Source: Sphingomonas sp. UNC305MFCol5.2
GTDB lineage: Bacteria; Pseudomonadota; Alphaproteobacteria; Sphingomonadales; Sphingomonadaceae
Direction: 5' to 3'
Length of the DNA stretch: 64,000 nucleotides
Assembly: GCF_000712135.1 (NCBI RefSeq)
Contig: NZ_JOOE01000003.1
Location: 620,001-684,000 of the forward strand
Part shown: positions 1-9,000 of the stretch, piece after piece
How positions within the stretch are numbered: position 1 is the stretch's first letter
Layout of the letters: each line of letters begins with the position of its first letter
The notes under the pieces: generated by a model
Database searches by the model: none
What the model saw: only the letters and a program-made list of their open reading frames with translations
What the model was told of the DNA's origin: nothing
Position numbers and translations under genes: made by a program

Positions 1-298
1 CACCGGCACCGCCGACCAGGCCAACGCGCTGTCGGGCGAGATCAGCGTCACCGTTGCCGAGGTTTATCCCAACGGCACGATGCTGGTGCAGGGCCAGAAG
101 CGCGTGACGCTCAATCGCGGCGACGAGTTCGTCCAGATCAAGGGGCTGGTCCGCACCGCCGATATCGACGCGTATAACCGCGTCGCCAGCACGCGCGTCG
201 CCGATGCCCGCATCGCTTATACCGGCAAGGGCGACGTCGCCCGCGCCAGCCGCCAGGGCTGGCTGAGCCGGTTCTTCCAGATCCTCAGCCCCTTCTGA
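1..298 (+). CDS. flgH: Flagellar L-ring protein FlgH, C-terminal part (cut by window start)
   Basis: Only the last 98 or so codons are present; the reading frame starts at base 2 and ends with TGA at 296-298. FlgH is the outer-membrane lipoprotein that forms the L-ring bushing around the flagellar rod. The visible part has the family's C-terminal pattern: an ISVTVAEVYPNGTMLVQG beta-hairpin, then GDEFVQIKGLVRTADID and a hydrophobic WLSRFFQILSPF end. The lipobox and N-terminus are outside the window. flgI follows after 14 bases, as in other alphaproteobacterial flagellar operons. Identity is secure from the C-terminal sequence together with the flgI neighbour. Confidence 0.92.
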   Translation, partial: TGTADQANALSGEISVTVAEVYPNGTMLVQGQKRVTLNRGDEFVQIKGLVRTADIDAYNRVASTRVADARIAYTGKGDVARASRQGWLSRFFQILSPF

Positions 299-312
299 GC
301 GGAGCCGCAGAT

Positions 313-1581
313 ATGATCCGTTTCGACCTTCGGCCAGCTCCGCTCCCCTCCCTGCTTGCAGGGAGGGGCTGGGGGTGGGCGCGCGCGTCTGCGCGCCTAA
401 GAGACTCTGTCGCCCAGCGTCGAAGCGCCGACCGGGGCATCGAGCCCCGTCCGGCGCAACCCACCCCTAACCCCTCCCTTCCAGGGAGGGGAACCCTGGT
501 GCTCGCCCTTCTCGCGCTTTTCACTGTCATCACCCCCGCGCATGCGCAGCGCGTGAAGGATCTGGGTGGCTTCCAAGGAATCCGCACCAACCAGCTGACC
601 GGCTATGGCGTCGTCGTGGGCCTTCCCGGCACCGGCGACGACAATCTGGAATATACCGTCCAGTCGATGCGTGGCGTCGCTTCGCGCTTCGGCTTCCAGC
701 TACCGCCCGGCGTCAGCCCCAGCCTCAAGAACGCAGCGGTGGTGATGATCACCGCGGAGCTCCCGCCCTTCGCCAAGCCGGGCCAGAAGCTCGACATCAC
801 CGTCTCGTCGATGGGCAAGGCCAAGTCCTTGCGCGGCGGCACGCTGATCCTGACCCCGCTGCAGGGCGCCGACGGCCAGATCTACGCAATGGCGCAGGGC
901 AATCTCGCGGTCGGCGGGCTCGGCGCGGACGGCGCGGACGGCTCGAAGATCGTCGTCAACACGCCCTCCAGCGGCCGCATCCCCGAGGGTGCGACCGTCG
1001 AGCGCATCGTCGATACCGGGTTCGACCGGGCGCCGATGCTCACCTTCAACCTCGCCCGCGCCGACTTCACCACGGCGCAGCGCGTGCAGGACGCGATCAA
1101 CAGCCGCTTCGGCAGCGCCCGCGCCCGCGCGATCGACGGCGTGTCGATCGCAGTGCAGGCACCCGCCGGCGCAGACGTGCGCGCCGAACTGATGTCGGAA
1201 ATCGAGAATCTCACGGTCGAGGCCGCCGAGGCGCCGGCCAAGGTGATCGTCAATGCGCGCACCGGAACCGTGGTCATAAACTCGGCCGTCCGGGTCAGTC
1301 CGGCCGCGGTGACGCATGGTAAACTCACCGTTCGTATCGATGAGGCCCAAAATGTCAGCCAGCCTCTGCCGTTCAGTAAGGGCGAGACCGTCACGGAGCA
1401 GCACAGCAGCGTGAACGTCGAGGAGGAAAAGAAGCCGATGTTCCTGATGCAGCCCGGCCCCAAGCTCGCCGACGTGGTCAAGGCAGTGAACGCCATCGGC
1501 GCTTCGCCCGCCGATCTCGTCGCGATCCTCGAGGCACTCAAGGAAGCCGGCGCGCTCAAGGCCGAGCTGATCATCCTGTGA
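313..1581 (+). CDS. flgI: Flagellar P-ring protein FlgI with a repeat-encoded N-terminal insertion
   Basis: FlgI forms the periplasmic P-ring of the flagellar basal body. From about residue 79 the protein is a normal FlgI (AQRVKDLGGFQGIRTNQLTG, then GYGVVVGLPGTGDDN) and it ends in EAGALKAELIIL. The 422-residue product is longer than usual (about 360-370). The extra length is in the first 62 codons, where a palindromic repeat (342-495) separates a short n-region MIRFDLR from the hydrophobic signal core LVLALLALF and the cleavage site AHA. Translation could start at ATG 313, leaving a 77-residue leader. It could also start at GTG 499, where the right arm of the repeat supplies a purine-rich GGGAGGGG seven bases upstream; that signal would lack its positive charge. 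The gene overlaps flgJ by four bases. Confidence 0.93.
   Translation: MIRFDLRPAPLPSLLAGRGWGWARASARLRDSVAQRRSADRGIEPRPAQPTPNPSLPGRGTLVLALLALFTVITPAHAQRVKDLGGFQGIRTNQLTGYGVVVGLPGTGDDNLEYTVQSMRGVASRFGFQLPPGVSPSLKNAAVVMITAELPPFAKPGQKLDITVSSMGKAKSLRGGTLILTPLQGADGQIYAMAQGNLAVGGLGADGADGSKIVVNTPSSGRIPEGATVERIVDTGFDRAPMLTFNLARADFTTAQRVQDAINSRFGSARARAIDGVSIAVQAPAGADVRAELMSEIENLTVEAAEAPAKVIVNARTGTVVINSAVRVSPAAVTHGKLTVRIDEAQNVSQPLPFSKGETVTEQHSSVNVEEEKKPMFLMQPGPKLADVVKAVNAIGASPADLVAILEALKEAGALKAELIIL
342..495. repeat. Composite palindromic REP-like element inside flgI
   Basis: Two G/C-rich arms face each other. The left arm is CCCCTCCCT-n-AGGGAGGGG followed by CTGGGGGTGGG (about 345-379). The right arm is its inverted counterpart, CCCACCCCTAA then CCCCTCCCT-n-AGGGAGGGG (about 460-491). 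Between them lie a GCGCGC-n-GCGCGC hairpin (about 381-396) and a hairpin CGGGGC-n-GCCCCG (433-449). The element is translated in frame as part of flgI. The nested design matches the element at 28393-28470 and the arm at the window end. Confidence 0.85.
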
Positions 1582-1913
1582 CCCAAGTCAATGCGCCCGC
1601 AACGAGCAATGGCGGCGGCGTGTCGATGGATACGTCGCGGCTGGCCTCAAGCGAGAATCTCGAAGCCGCGGGCAAGCGCTTCGAGGCGATCTTCGTCGGC
1701 ATGATGCTCAAGTCGATGCGCACCGCGAGCCTTGGCGAAGGGCTGTTCGACAGCAAGGCGGGGCAGCAGTTCCGCGACATGCAGGACCAGCAGCTCGCGC
1801 AGAGCATGGCCGCGCACGCGCCGATCGGGATCGGCAAGGCGATGACCGACTTCCTCGCCAAGTCGCAGTCGCTCGAAGCTGCGGCACCGGCCGCTGAAGG
1901 GAGCACGCCATGA
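1578..1913 (+). CDS. flgJ: Flagellar rod-binding protein FlgJ (rod domain only)
   Basis: The 111-residue protein corresponds to the N-terminal rod-capping domain of enterobacterial FlgJ. The family core is visible as RFEAIFVGMMLKSMRTASLGEG, then the FDSKAGQQFRDMQDQQLAQSMA helix. The C-terminal muramidase domain of E. coli FlgJ is absent, which is usual in alphaproteobacteria, so a separate peptidoglycan hydrolase must open the cell wall for the rod. The start is GTG 1578, overlapping the flgI stop in a GTGA. The gene overlaps flgK by four bases at its end. It acts in the periplasm, where the rod is assembled. Confidence 0.85.
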   Translation: MTQVNAPATSNGGGVSMDTSRLASSENLEAAGKRFEAIFVGMMLKSMRTASLGEGLFDSKAGQQFRDMQDQQLAQSMAAHAPIGIGKAMTDFLAKSQSLEAAAPAAEGSTP

Positions 1914-3250
1914 GCGACATGCTGTCGATCGGCGCGTCGAGCCTCAGGGCCTATCAGGCCGCGCTGACCACCACGTCCGAGAACATCGCCAATGCGGGCA
2001 ATGCGGGCTATTCGCGCCGCACCGCGCCGGTGCGCGAAGTCGTGGCACCCGGCGGGCTCACCACCGGCTCGGCGCAAGGCATGGGCGTGGTCGTCACCGG
2101 GATTTCGCGCGCGACCGACATCTACAAGACCGCCGAGGTCCGCACCGCAACCGCAGATCTCGCCAAGACCGAGACCGGCGCGACCTGGCTCCAACGGATC
2201 GAGGGCTCGCTGAGCGGCCAGCAACTGGGCGACCGGCTCACCGCCTTCTTCAACGCGGCCAAGGGCGTCGCCGCCGATCCCGCTTCGCTCGCGCCGCGCG
2301 CGACGATGGTGGAGGCGGCATCGAGCGTGGCCTACGCCTTCTCCGCCACCGGCGCCGCGCTCGACAGCGCGGCCGAGGATCTCGATGCCAGCGCCAGCGC
2401 CGCCGCGACCCAGCTGAACGGGCTCGCCCAGGCGCTGGCCAAGGTCAATGCGGGGCTCGGGCGCTCGACGCTCGGCACCAGCGGCCAGGCGGCCCTGCTC
2501 GACCAGCGCGACAAATTGCTCGAGGAGATGAGCGCGATCACCGACGTGTCGGTGACCACCGATCCGTTCGGCAAGGCCTCGGTCCGCGTCGGCGGGCCCG
2601 CCGGGCCGGTGCTCGTCGAGGGCGAGAATGCGGGCGCGGTGACTTATGCGCGCAGCGATGCGGGGCTGGTCGCCTATGCCGCGCATTTCCAGGGCCAGAG
2701 CAGCGCGGTGTTCCCGAACGGCGGCGCGCTGGCGGGCTTTGCCGAGGGCGCGCAGCGGATCGCCGACGCGCATGCCGAGATCAACCGGCTGGCGACCGCC
2801 TTCGCCAATGGCGTCAACACGGTGCAGGCCGCGGGCGACGATCTGACCGGCACTGCCGGCGCTCCGATGTTCACGATCGGCGATCCGGCATCCACGCTCA
2901 CGCTCGTGCTCGACGATCCGCGCGGCATCGCCGCCGCGGCGACCGGCGCAGGCGTGCGCGACAACGGCAACCTCGCCGGGTTCGAGACGCTGCGCAGCTC
3001 AGGCAGGTTCGAGGACGGGGTGTCCACGCTCACTTCCGCCAACGCCGCTGCGCTTTCGGCACGCACCACCGTCGCGCAGGCCCAGTCGGCGATGCGCGAT
3101 TCCGCCATTGCCGAGCGGACCGCCGCGATCGGCGTCAACGTGGACGAGGAAGCGGTCGACCTGATCCGCTTCCAGCAGGCGTATCAGGCATCGACCCGCG
3201 TGATTCAGGTCGCGCGCGAGACGCTGCAATCCATCCTCGACATCCGGTGA
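1910..3250 (+). CDS. flgK: Flagellar hook-associated protein 1, FlgK
   Basis: FlgK is the first hook-filament junction protein. The N-terminus carries the flagellar rod/hook motif with SLRAYQAALTTTSENIANAGNAGYSRR. The C-terminus has the matching amphipathic helix VDEEAVDLIRFQQAYQASTRVIQVARETLQSILDIR. These two helices form the coiled coil of axial proteins. At 446 residues it is about 100 shorter than the E. coli protein, the loss being in the variable central domain, as is common in alphaproteobacteria. The start ATG overlaps the flgJ stop, and the stop overlaps the GTG start of flgL, so the three genes are translationally coupled. Confidence 0.93.
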   Translation: MSDMLSIGASSLRAYQAALTTTSENIANAGNAGYSRRTAPVREVVAPGGLTTGSAQGMGVVVTGISRATDIYKTAEVRTATADLAKTETGATWLQRIEGSLSGQQLGDRLTAFFNAAKGVAADPASLAPRATMVEAASSVAYAFSATGAALDSAAEDLDASASAAATQLNGLAQALAKVNAGLGRSTLGTSGQAALLDQRDKLLEEMSAITDVSVTTDPFGKASVRVGGPAGPVLVEGENAGAVTYARSDAGLVAYAAHFQGQSSAVFPNGGALAGFAEGAQRIADAHAEINRLATAFANGVNTVQAAGDDLTGTAGAPMFTIGDPASTLTLVLDDPRGIAAAATGAGVRDNGNLAGFETLRSSGRFEDGVSTLTSANAAALSARTTVAQAQSAMRDSAIAERTAAIGVNVDEEAVDLIRFQQAYQASTRVIQVARETLQSILDIR

Positions 3251-4155
3251 TCCAGACCATGCGCATCGCAACTTCGCAGCTCTACAACCGCCCCGCGTCG
3301 CTGATGACCCAGCTGAGCGCCGAGGCGGACCGGATCCAGACCCAGATCGCCACCGGCAAGCGGATCCAGACCGCGTCGGACGACCCCGCCGCCTATCTGC
3401 GCCTGCAAACCATGAGGCAGCAGACCGCCGACGACGGCGCCTGGTCCGCGAATATCGGCATGGCGCAAGGGCTGCTCGCGCAGACCGACACTACGCTCGA
3501 CAGCGTCGAATCGCAGCTCCAGCGCGCGCTCGAGCTCGCCACCCAGGCCGCCAACGGCACGCTCTCGGACGCCAATCGCGACGCCATCGCCGAGGAGCTG
3601 AACGCGATCCGCGACGCGCTGTTCGGGCTTTCGAACACCCGGGACGTGCGCGGCCAGCCTTTGTTCGGCGGCGCGACGGGCGACGTCGCTTATGTCCAGG
3701 CCGCCGACGGCACGATCAGCTTCGCGGGAACCGGCGAACCTTCGGCGATCCCGATCGGCGAAGGCACGAGCATCCAGGGAACGGTGACCGGCGTGCGCGC
3801 CTTTGCGAGCGGGAGCAGCGACATGTTCGCCGTGCTCGCCGGTTTCACTGCGGCACTGGAAGCCGGAGGCGACGTCAAGGCGGCAGCCGATGCGGCGATG
3901 ACGGGGCTCAACGGCGCGCTGGAGAGCGTCAACCTCGCCCGTGCATCGGCCGGTGCGCGCGCTGCGCGGCTCGATCTCGATGCCGAGCGGCTCGTCGACG
4001 CGGGCGAGGCGCGCGAATCCGCGCGGACGGCATTGGAGGACACCGACATCACCACCGCGGTGACCCAGCTCCAGAAGACGCTGACGATCCTGCAGGCGAC
4101 GCAAGCGAGCTTCACCAAGCTCACCAGTCTGTCGCTGTTCGATTATCTGCGCTGA
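3247..4155 (+). CDS. flgL: Flagellar hook-associated protein 3, FlgL
   Basis: FlgL is the second hook-filament junction protein, related to flagellin. The N-terminal helix MRIATSQLYNRPASLMTQLSAEADRIQTQI and the motif TGKRIQTASDDPAAYLRLQ are characteristic. The C-terminal helix (ALEDTDITTAVTQLQKTLTILQATQASFTKL) completes the flagellin-like coiled coil. The GTG at 3247 overlaps the flgK stop; ATG 3259 is an alternative start giving MRIATS. The protein has 302 residues, close to the family norm. It is the last gene of the run before a 96-base gap and motA. Confidence 0.92.
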   Translation: MIQTMRIATSQLYNRPASLMTQLSAEADRIQTQIATGKRIQTASDDPAAYLRLQTMRQQTADDGAWSANIGMAQGLLAQTDTTLDSVESQLQRALELATQAANGTLSDANRDAIAEELNAIRDALFGLSNTRDVRGQPLFGGATGDVAYVQAADGTISFAGTGEPSAIPIGEGTSIQGTVTGVRAFASGSSDMFAVLAGFTAALEAGGDVKAAADAAMTGLNGALESVNLARASAGARAARLDLDAERLVDAGEARESARTALEDTDITTAVTQLQKTLTILQATQASFTKLTSLSLFDYLR

Positions 4156-4251
4156 TCCCGGCGGGCACGCTTTTTCCGCTGAAAGTTACGGCGAAGCGGT
4201 CGTTTACCACAACAGGTGCCGGCGCTCGGACACGGGGGGAAGTTTAGTCGC

Positions 4252-5115
4252 ATGTTTGTGTTGATCGGCTTTGTCGTCCTCATCGCGATGGTCTTCGGCG
4301 GGTTCGTCATCACCGGCGGCGCGCTCGGCCCCGTGATGCACGCGCTCCCGCACGAGATGCTGATCATCGGCGGCGCGGCCGCGGGCGCGCTAATCATCGG
4401 CAATTCGATGAAGGAGCTGAAGGCGCTGGGCAGCGGCTTCATGAAGGTCGTCAAGGGCCCGAAATACAAGAAGCAGGATTATCTCGACACGATCTTCCTC
4501 GTCTCCAAATTGATGAAGATGCTGCGCACCGAGGGCCCGATCGCACTCGAGCCGCATGTCGAGGATCCCAAATCCAGCGCGATCTTCGCCGAATATCCCC
4601 GGCTGCTCGCCGATCACACGTTGATCAACCTGATCACCGATACGCTGCGTCTCGTCGTCGTCTCCTCGGGCACGCTCGACGTGCACGCGGTCGAGGACGT
4701 GATGGATAACGCGATCAAGACCCACCATCACCATGTCCAGGGCCCGCAGACCACGCTGCAGAGCCTCGCCGATGCGCTACCGGCACTCGGCATCGTCGCC
4801 GCCGTGCTCGGCGTGGTGAAGACGATGGGCTCGATCGACAAGCCGCCGACGATCCTCGGCGGGATGATCGGCTCGGCGCTGGTCGGTACCTTTCTCGGCG
4901 TGCTGCTGGCTTACGGCATCGTCGGCCCGCTCGCGACCCGGCTCCAGCAGGTGATCGACGCCGACGCGGCGATCTATCACACGGTCAAGCAGATCATCAT
5001 CGCCTCGCTCCACGGCCACCCGCAGCCTCTGGTGATCGAAGCCGCACGCTCGGGCATCGCGCACCAGAACCAGCCAGGCTTCGGCGAGGTGTTCGACGGC
5101 CTAAGGGGCCGGTAA
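4252..5115 (+). CDS. motA: Flagellar motor stator protein MotA
   Basis: MotA forms the proton channel of the stator with MotB and contacts FliG in the rotor. Four membrane segments are visible: MFVLIGFVVLIAMVFGG at the N-terminus, the HEMLIIGGAAAGALIIG segment, and two more around DALPALGIVAAVLGVVKTMG and LVGTFLGVLLAYGIVGPLA. The large cytoplasmic loop between segments 2 and 3 includes the motif FLVSKLMKMLRTEGPIALEPHVEDP. I chose ATG 4252 over an in-frame GTG at 4216 because the protein then starts with the first membrane helix. A purine-rich stretch (about 4234-4241) lies upstream. motB begins on the base after the stop. Confidence 0.95.
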   Translation: MFVLIGFVVLIAMVFGGFVITGGALGPVMHALPHEMLIIGGAAAGALIIGNSMKELKALGSGFMKVVKGPKYKKQDYLDTIFLVSKLMKMLRTEGPIALEPHVEDPKSSAIFAEYPRLLADHTLINLITDTLRLVVVSSGTLDVHAVEDVMDNAIKTHHHHVQGPQTTLQSLADALPALGIVAAVLGVVKTMGSIDKPPTILGGMIGSALVGTFLGVLLAYGIVGPLATRLQQVIDADAAIYHTVKQIIIASLHGHPQPLVIEAARSGIAHQNQPGFGEVFDGLRGR

Positions 5116-6072
5116 ATGGCGGCGCGCGCTCCGCACGGGAGCAACCAGCCGCCGAAGATCATCGTCAAGAAGATCTTCGTCGAAGGCCATGGCGGCCATC
5201 ACGGCGGCGCGTGGAAGGTCGCCTATGCCGATTTCGTGACCGCGATGATGGCGTTCTTCCTGCTGCTCTGGCTGCTCGGCGCGACCACCGAGAAGCAGCG
5301 CAAGGCGCTTGCCGATTATTTCGCGCCGACGCTGATCGACTTCAAGCAGAACAGCGCCGGATCGAACGGGCTGCTGGGCGGCGACGCGATCAATTCGCGC
5401 GACAATTATCCCAGCAAAGCCTCGCAGACCGGCACCCGGTCGATGACGATCCCCGCCGGCGCGATCGGCGGCAACGATGTCGGCACCGGCGAGAAGGGCA
5501 CGCTCAAGGACCAGCGCGCGCTCACCCAGCAGGACCAGAAGAACTTCAGCGAGACCGCGAAGAAGATCCAGGCCAAGATGCGCTCGCGCCCCGGCCTGGC
5601 AAAGCTCGCCAACCATATCCGCTTCGTCGCGACGCGCGACGGCATGCGCATCGATCTGCTCGACGACGCCAATTATTCGATGTTCGATCTGGGCACGACG
5701 GCCTTGGTGCCCGATGCCAGCGCGCTGATCGGCACGATCGCCGAGACGATCGCGGACATGGAGAACCCGATCATGATCCGCGGCCATACCGACAGCCTCG
5801 GCTATGGCGACCCCCGCAACATGAACAACTGGATGCTCTCCAGCGGCCGCGCCGAAGCGACGCGCCGCCGGCTCGCCTCGGGCGGCGTGCCGGAGATGCG
5901 CTACGAGCGGATCGAAGGCGTCGCCGACCGCGAGCCGCTGATCGTCGAGAACCCCACCGACCCGCGCAACCGCCGCGTCTCGATCACGCTGCTGTTCCGC
6001 CGGATCATGGACCAGGACAAGAACGAGCGCTTCGGCCGGGGCCCGCGACCGCAGGCGATCGCCGCACGCTGA
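5116..6072 (+). CDS. motB: Flagellar motor stator protein MotB
   Basis: MotB anchors the stator to peptidoglycan and carries the proton-binding aspartate. After a cytoplasmic tail, the single membrane helix starts at WKVAYADFVTAMMAFFLLLWLLG; D39 in YADF is the expected proton-carrying residue. The C-terminal half is an OmpA-like peptidoglycan-binding domain with IMIRGHTDSLGYGD and the NRRVSITLLF motif. The tail is unusual only in its GHGGHHGG run before the helix. The gene follows motA with no gap, so the pair is co-translated in the required ratio. At 318 residues it has a normal length. Confidence 0.95.
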   Translation: MAARAPHGSNQPPKIIVKKIFVEGHGGHHGGAWKVAYADFVTAMMAFFLLLWLLGATTEKQRKALADYFAPTLIDFKQNSAGSNGLLGGDAINSRDNYPSKASQTGTRSMTIPAGAIGGNDVGTGEKGTLKDQRALTQQDQKNFSETAKKIQAKMRSRPGLAKLANHIRFVATRDGMRIDLLDDANYSMFDLGTTALVPDASALIGTIAETIADMENPIMIRGHTDSLGYGDPRNMNNWMLSSGRAEATRRRLASGGVPEMRYERIEGVADREPLIVENPTDPRNRRVSITLLFRRIMDQDKNERFGRGPRPQAIAAR

Positions 6073-6081
6073 CGCGACGGG

Positions 6082-9000
6082 TTAGAAGAACTGCTTGCGA
6101 AAGGTCAGCCGGACGACACGGCCCAGCGGATCGACGAGGTTCGGCACATAGGCCGACGGTACCACGCCATTCTCATCGGTCACGCGCTGTCTGGCATTGA
6201 ACAGATTGTCGACGCGCAGCTGGATACGCGATCCGCGGAGCCAGGGACTCTTGAGCAGGAAATCGATGTCCTGACCTGGGTTGAACTCAGTCAGCAGGCC
6301 GATCTTGGCCAAGCTGCCGAAGTTGAGCTGGGTCTGGCTGCCGAGCGCGCCGGTCATGCGCTGCGATCCGCTTTGCCAATTGGCGGTGGCCTGAAGCAGC
6401 CACGCGTCGCGCTTCACTGCGACCAGCGCGTCGATCCGGTGCGCGGCGACACTCTGTCCCGACGAACCGTCGAGCCGATCGATGACCGGCAGGCCGGGGC
6501 GGATCAGCGCCTCATCCCTTAGCACCCAGGCATGATCGAGCGTGAAACGGATGAGATTGCCGCCGCCGCCGAAGCCGCCGCGCGCCCCGCCGCCGAAGCC
6601 GCGCCCGCCACCGCCCTGTCCGCCGCGGAACCCGCCGCCCCCGCCCGGGCCCTGGCCTTCTCCGCGATCCCGCCCCTGATCCGGCTGGCCCTGCGTCTGA
6701 GGTTGGCCCGACCCCTGACCTTGGCCTTGGCCTTGGCCTTGCCCCTGCCCTTGGCGACGCTGGTTGCCACCGAACAGGCTCTGCTGCTGGCCGAGGCGGC
6801 GGAATTGTTCGAGCTGCGCAGTAAATTCGGGTGGAAGCGGCTGGCCGGTGCGGCGCGATTCGGCCATCGCCGCCTGGAATGCGGTGCGGCGTTCGCGCAT
6901 GCGCGTCGCCTGTGGCGAGGAGATCGGGATCGAAAAGTCGATGCCCCAGCGCAATTGGGAAGTGTCGCGGCTCGCATAGTTGACCGGCCGATAATCGATG
7001 CTGGTCAGCCGCCCGTCCCGGTCGCGGACGAACCGGTCGGGAAACGCCGCCTCGATCTCGGCCGTGGCGCCCGGGAAGCTCTCCGTCGAGTTTCGATAAT
7101 GCTGGTTGCTGTAGCTGGCCCTGATGTTGAGGTTGGTCTCGGTGAACGGCCTGATGGAAACGCGCGCATTGAATGCATGGCGGCTGTCCGCCACCAGCAG
7201 CGGGTTCCCCCCAGTGATCGCGATGATGTCGACGCTCTCGTTGCGGACGAAATCGAATACGCGGCGGTTCGGCGTCACCAGCACCGGATCGCCGAGTCTG
7301 CCCGGATCTGGCGCGTTGCTGTCGTCACTGATGCTGATGTTTGCGCGGATCTGCGGAATCGGCGACCAGTTCAGCCCATAAGTGGTGCTGGTGAGCCGGC
7401 CGAAATCCGAAAGCTGCTCGACCTCGAGATTGCCGGTGATCGACAGGTCGCCGATCGCATCGAGCACGGCCAGGCGGCGGCTGGTGAGCGGAACGGTGAT
7501 GTTGCCGCGTATGCTGCCCGTGTCGCGCGCGACATCTCCCGGCTGGAATCGGTTCGCGATCCAGGATTCGCTGTGCTGGTCCTGACTCCGCCCGGCTACG
7601 CGCACGGTCGCGCGCACGTCGCCGGCGGGCATCTTGAACAACGACCCGAAGGTCGCAAAATCGATATTGAGGTTGCTCGAGTTCGATTTGGCAAGCTGGT
7701 CGGAACGCAGGCTGACCAGCGACGGAGCGATCGGCCCGAACGGATTGAAGCCCGGATCGCGCGCGTCCAGCAGCGCCTGCGCCTGCACGGCGTCCACGCC
7801 GGTGGCGGTGACCGAACTGGTCTCGCCGTAATTGTAACTTGCCTGGAGCGACCAGCTCCAGCTCGCGAGCCACGGCGAAGTGGTGCCGTTGAGGGTAAGA
7901 TTGCCATTGATCGCCCGGTTGTCGCTCGAGCGCGTCAGCGGCGCGAGATTGTCGTAATAGCGGAAGAGCCGCACGTCGTTCGAGAAGGGCGAGAAAGGAT
8001 TGCCCGCGGGCAGCAGCAGCGTCGCGCCGGGCAGGCCGAGCAGCGAATCGGTGTGATTGGCCGTGAACTGGACCGTGGCGGTGGCGTTGACCTTGTCCGA
8101 GATCGCGGGCGTGTAGGTGGCGCTGATCGCAAGGTTCTTTTGCGGTGTCGCGCTAAAGCCCGGTCCTTGGCCGGGGCCGCCGCCGCCGCCCGTCAGCGTA
8201 CGATAGGGCGAGAGATCGGCGGCATTGGCCCGGTTCGCATTGGCCGCGAAACCGGCGAGCGTCGGCGCCGCACCGACCGCGCTGTCCGGCGCGCCGGCTA
8301 CCGTGACCATGGTTCCCGCAAGCGCGCTGAGTGCAGGGTCGATCTCGGTGCTGATAAGGCCCGTGACAGGGTCGACACGGGGGACGCCGGCGATATTGCC
8401 GACCGTGTCGAACAAGGTCACCGGCGCGCGCGTCACGCCGCGTTCGCTCTCGAGGATGCCTGAATTCTGGCTGTACTTGATGTCGAGCTCGAGCCGTTCG
8501 CTGCGCCGGATCTTGTTGAGATTGACGTTGCCGCTCTGCCACGAATTGCCGCCGGCGGTGGGCATCGCACCTTCGAGCACCGAAGTGAGCCCCATGAAGC
8601 GGCGGCGCAGGACGAAATTGACCACCTTCTGGTTGGCGCCGTAGCCGAACTGGAGCGCGGCCTCCTCAGGCAGGATGTCGATGCGCTCGATCGCTTCGGT
8701 GGGCAGGTTGCGGATCTCGGCGATGTTCGAACGCCGGCCGCTGAGCAGGATCACCGGCTGCTCGTCGCCGCGGCCCGAACCGCTGCCGAGCTGCGCCGAA
8801 AGCGCGGTCATCAGCTCGGTGACGTTCGACGCGCCATAAGCGCGGATGTCGGCGGGGCCGAGCTGGACCTCGGGCTTGACGTCGCCGGGCACCGCACCGC
8901 GCAGCTGGCCGGTCACGACGATATCCTCGCCGGCCGCCTCGGCATCGTCCTGTGCCGGCGCCTGCTGCGCGCCCGATTGCGCGGGAACGGGCTCGGCCTG

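Noticed and set aside
4159..4180. A GGGCACG...TTCCGC stretch upstream of motA resembling a sigma-54 -24/-12 promoter.
   Set aside because: With GG fixed at -24 the -12 dinucleotide is CC instead of GC, and shifting the frame breaks the spacing. Too weak to call.
6532..8463. Very long plus-strand open frame opposite the TonB-dependent receptor, and similar long antisense frames elsewhere (for example 32799-34290, 52160-55020).
   Set aside because: High-GC genes commonly leave long open antisense frames. These have Arg/Ala-rich composition, no family motifs and no ribosome sites.
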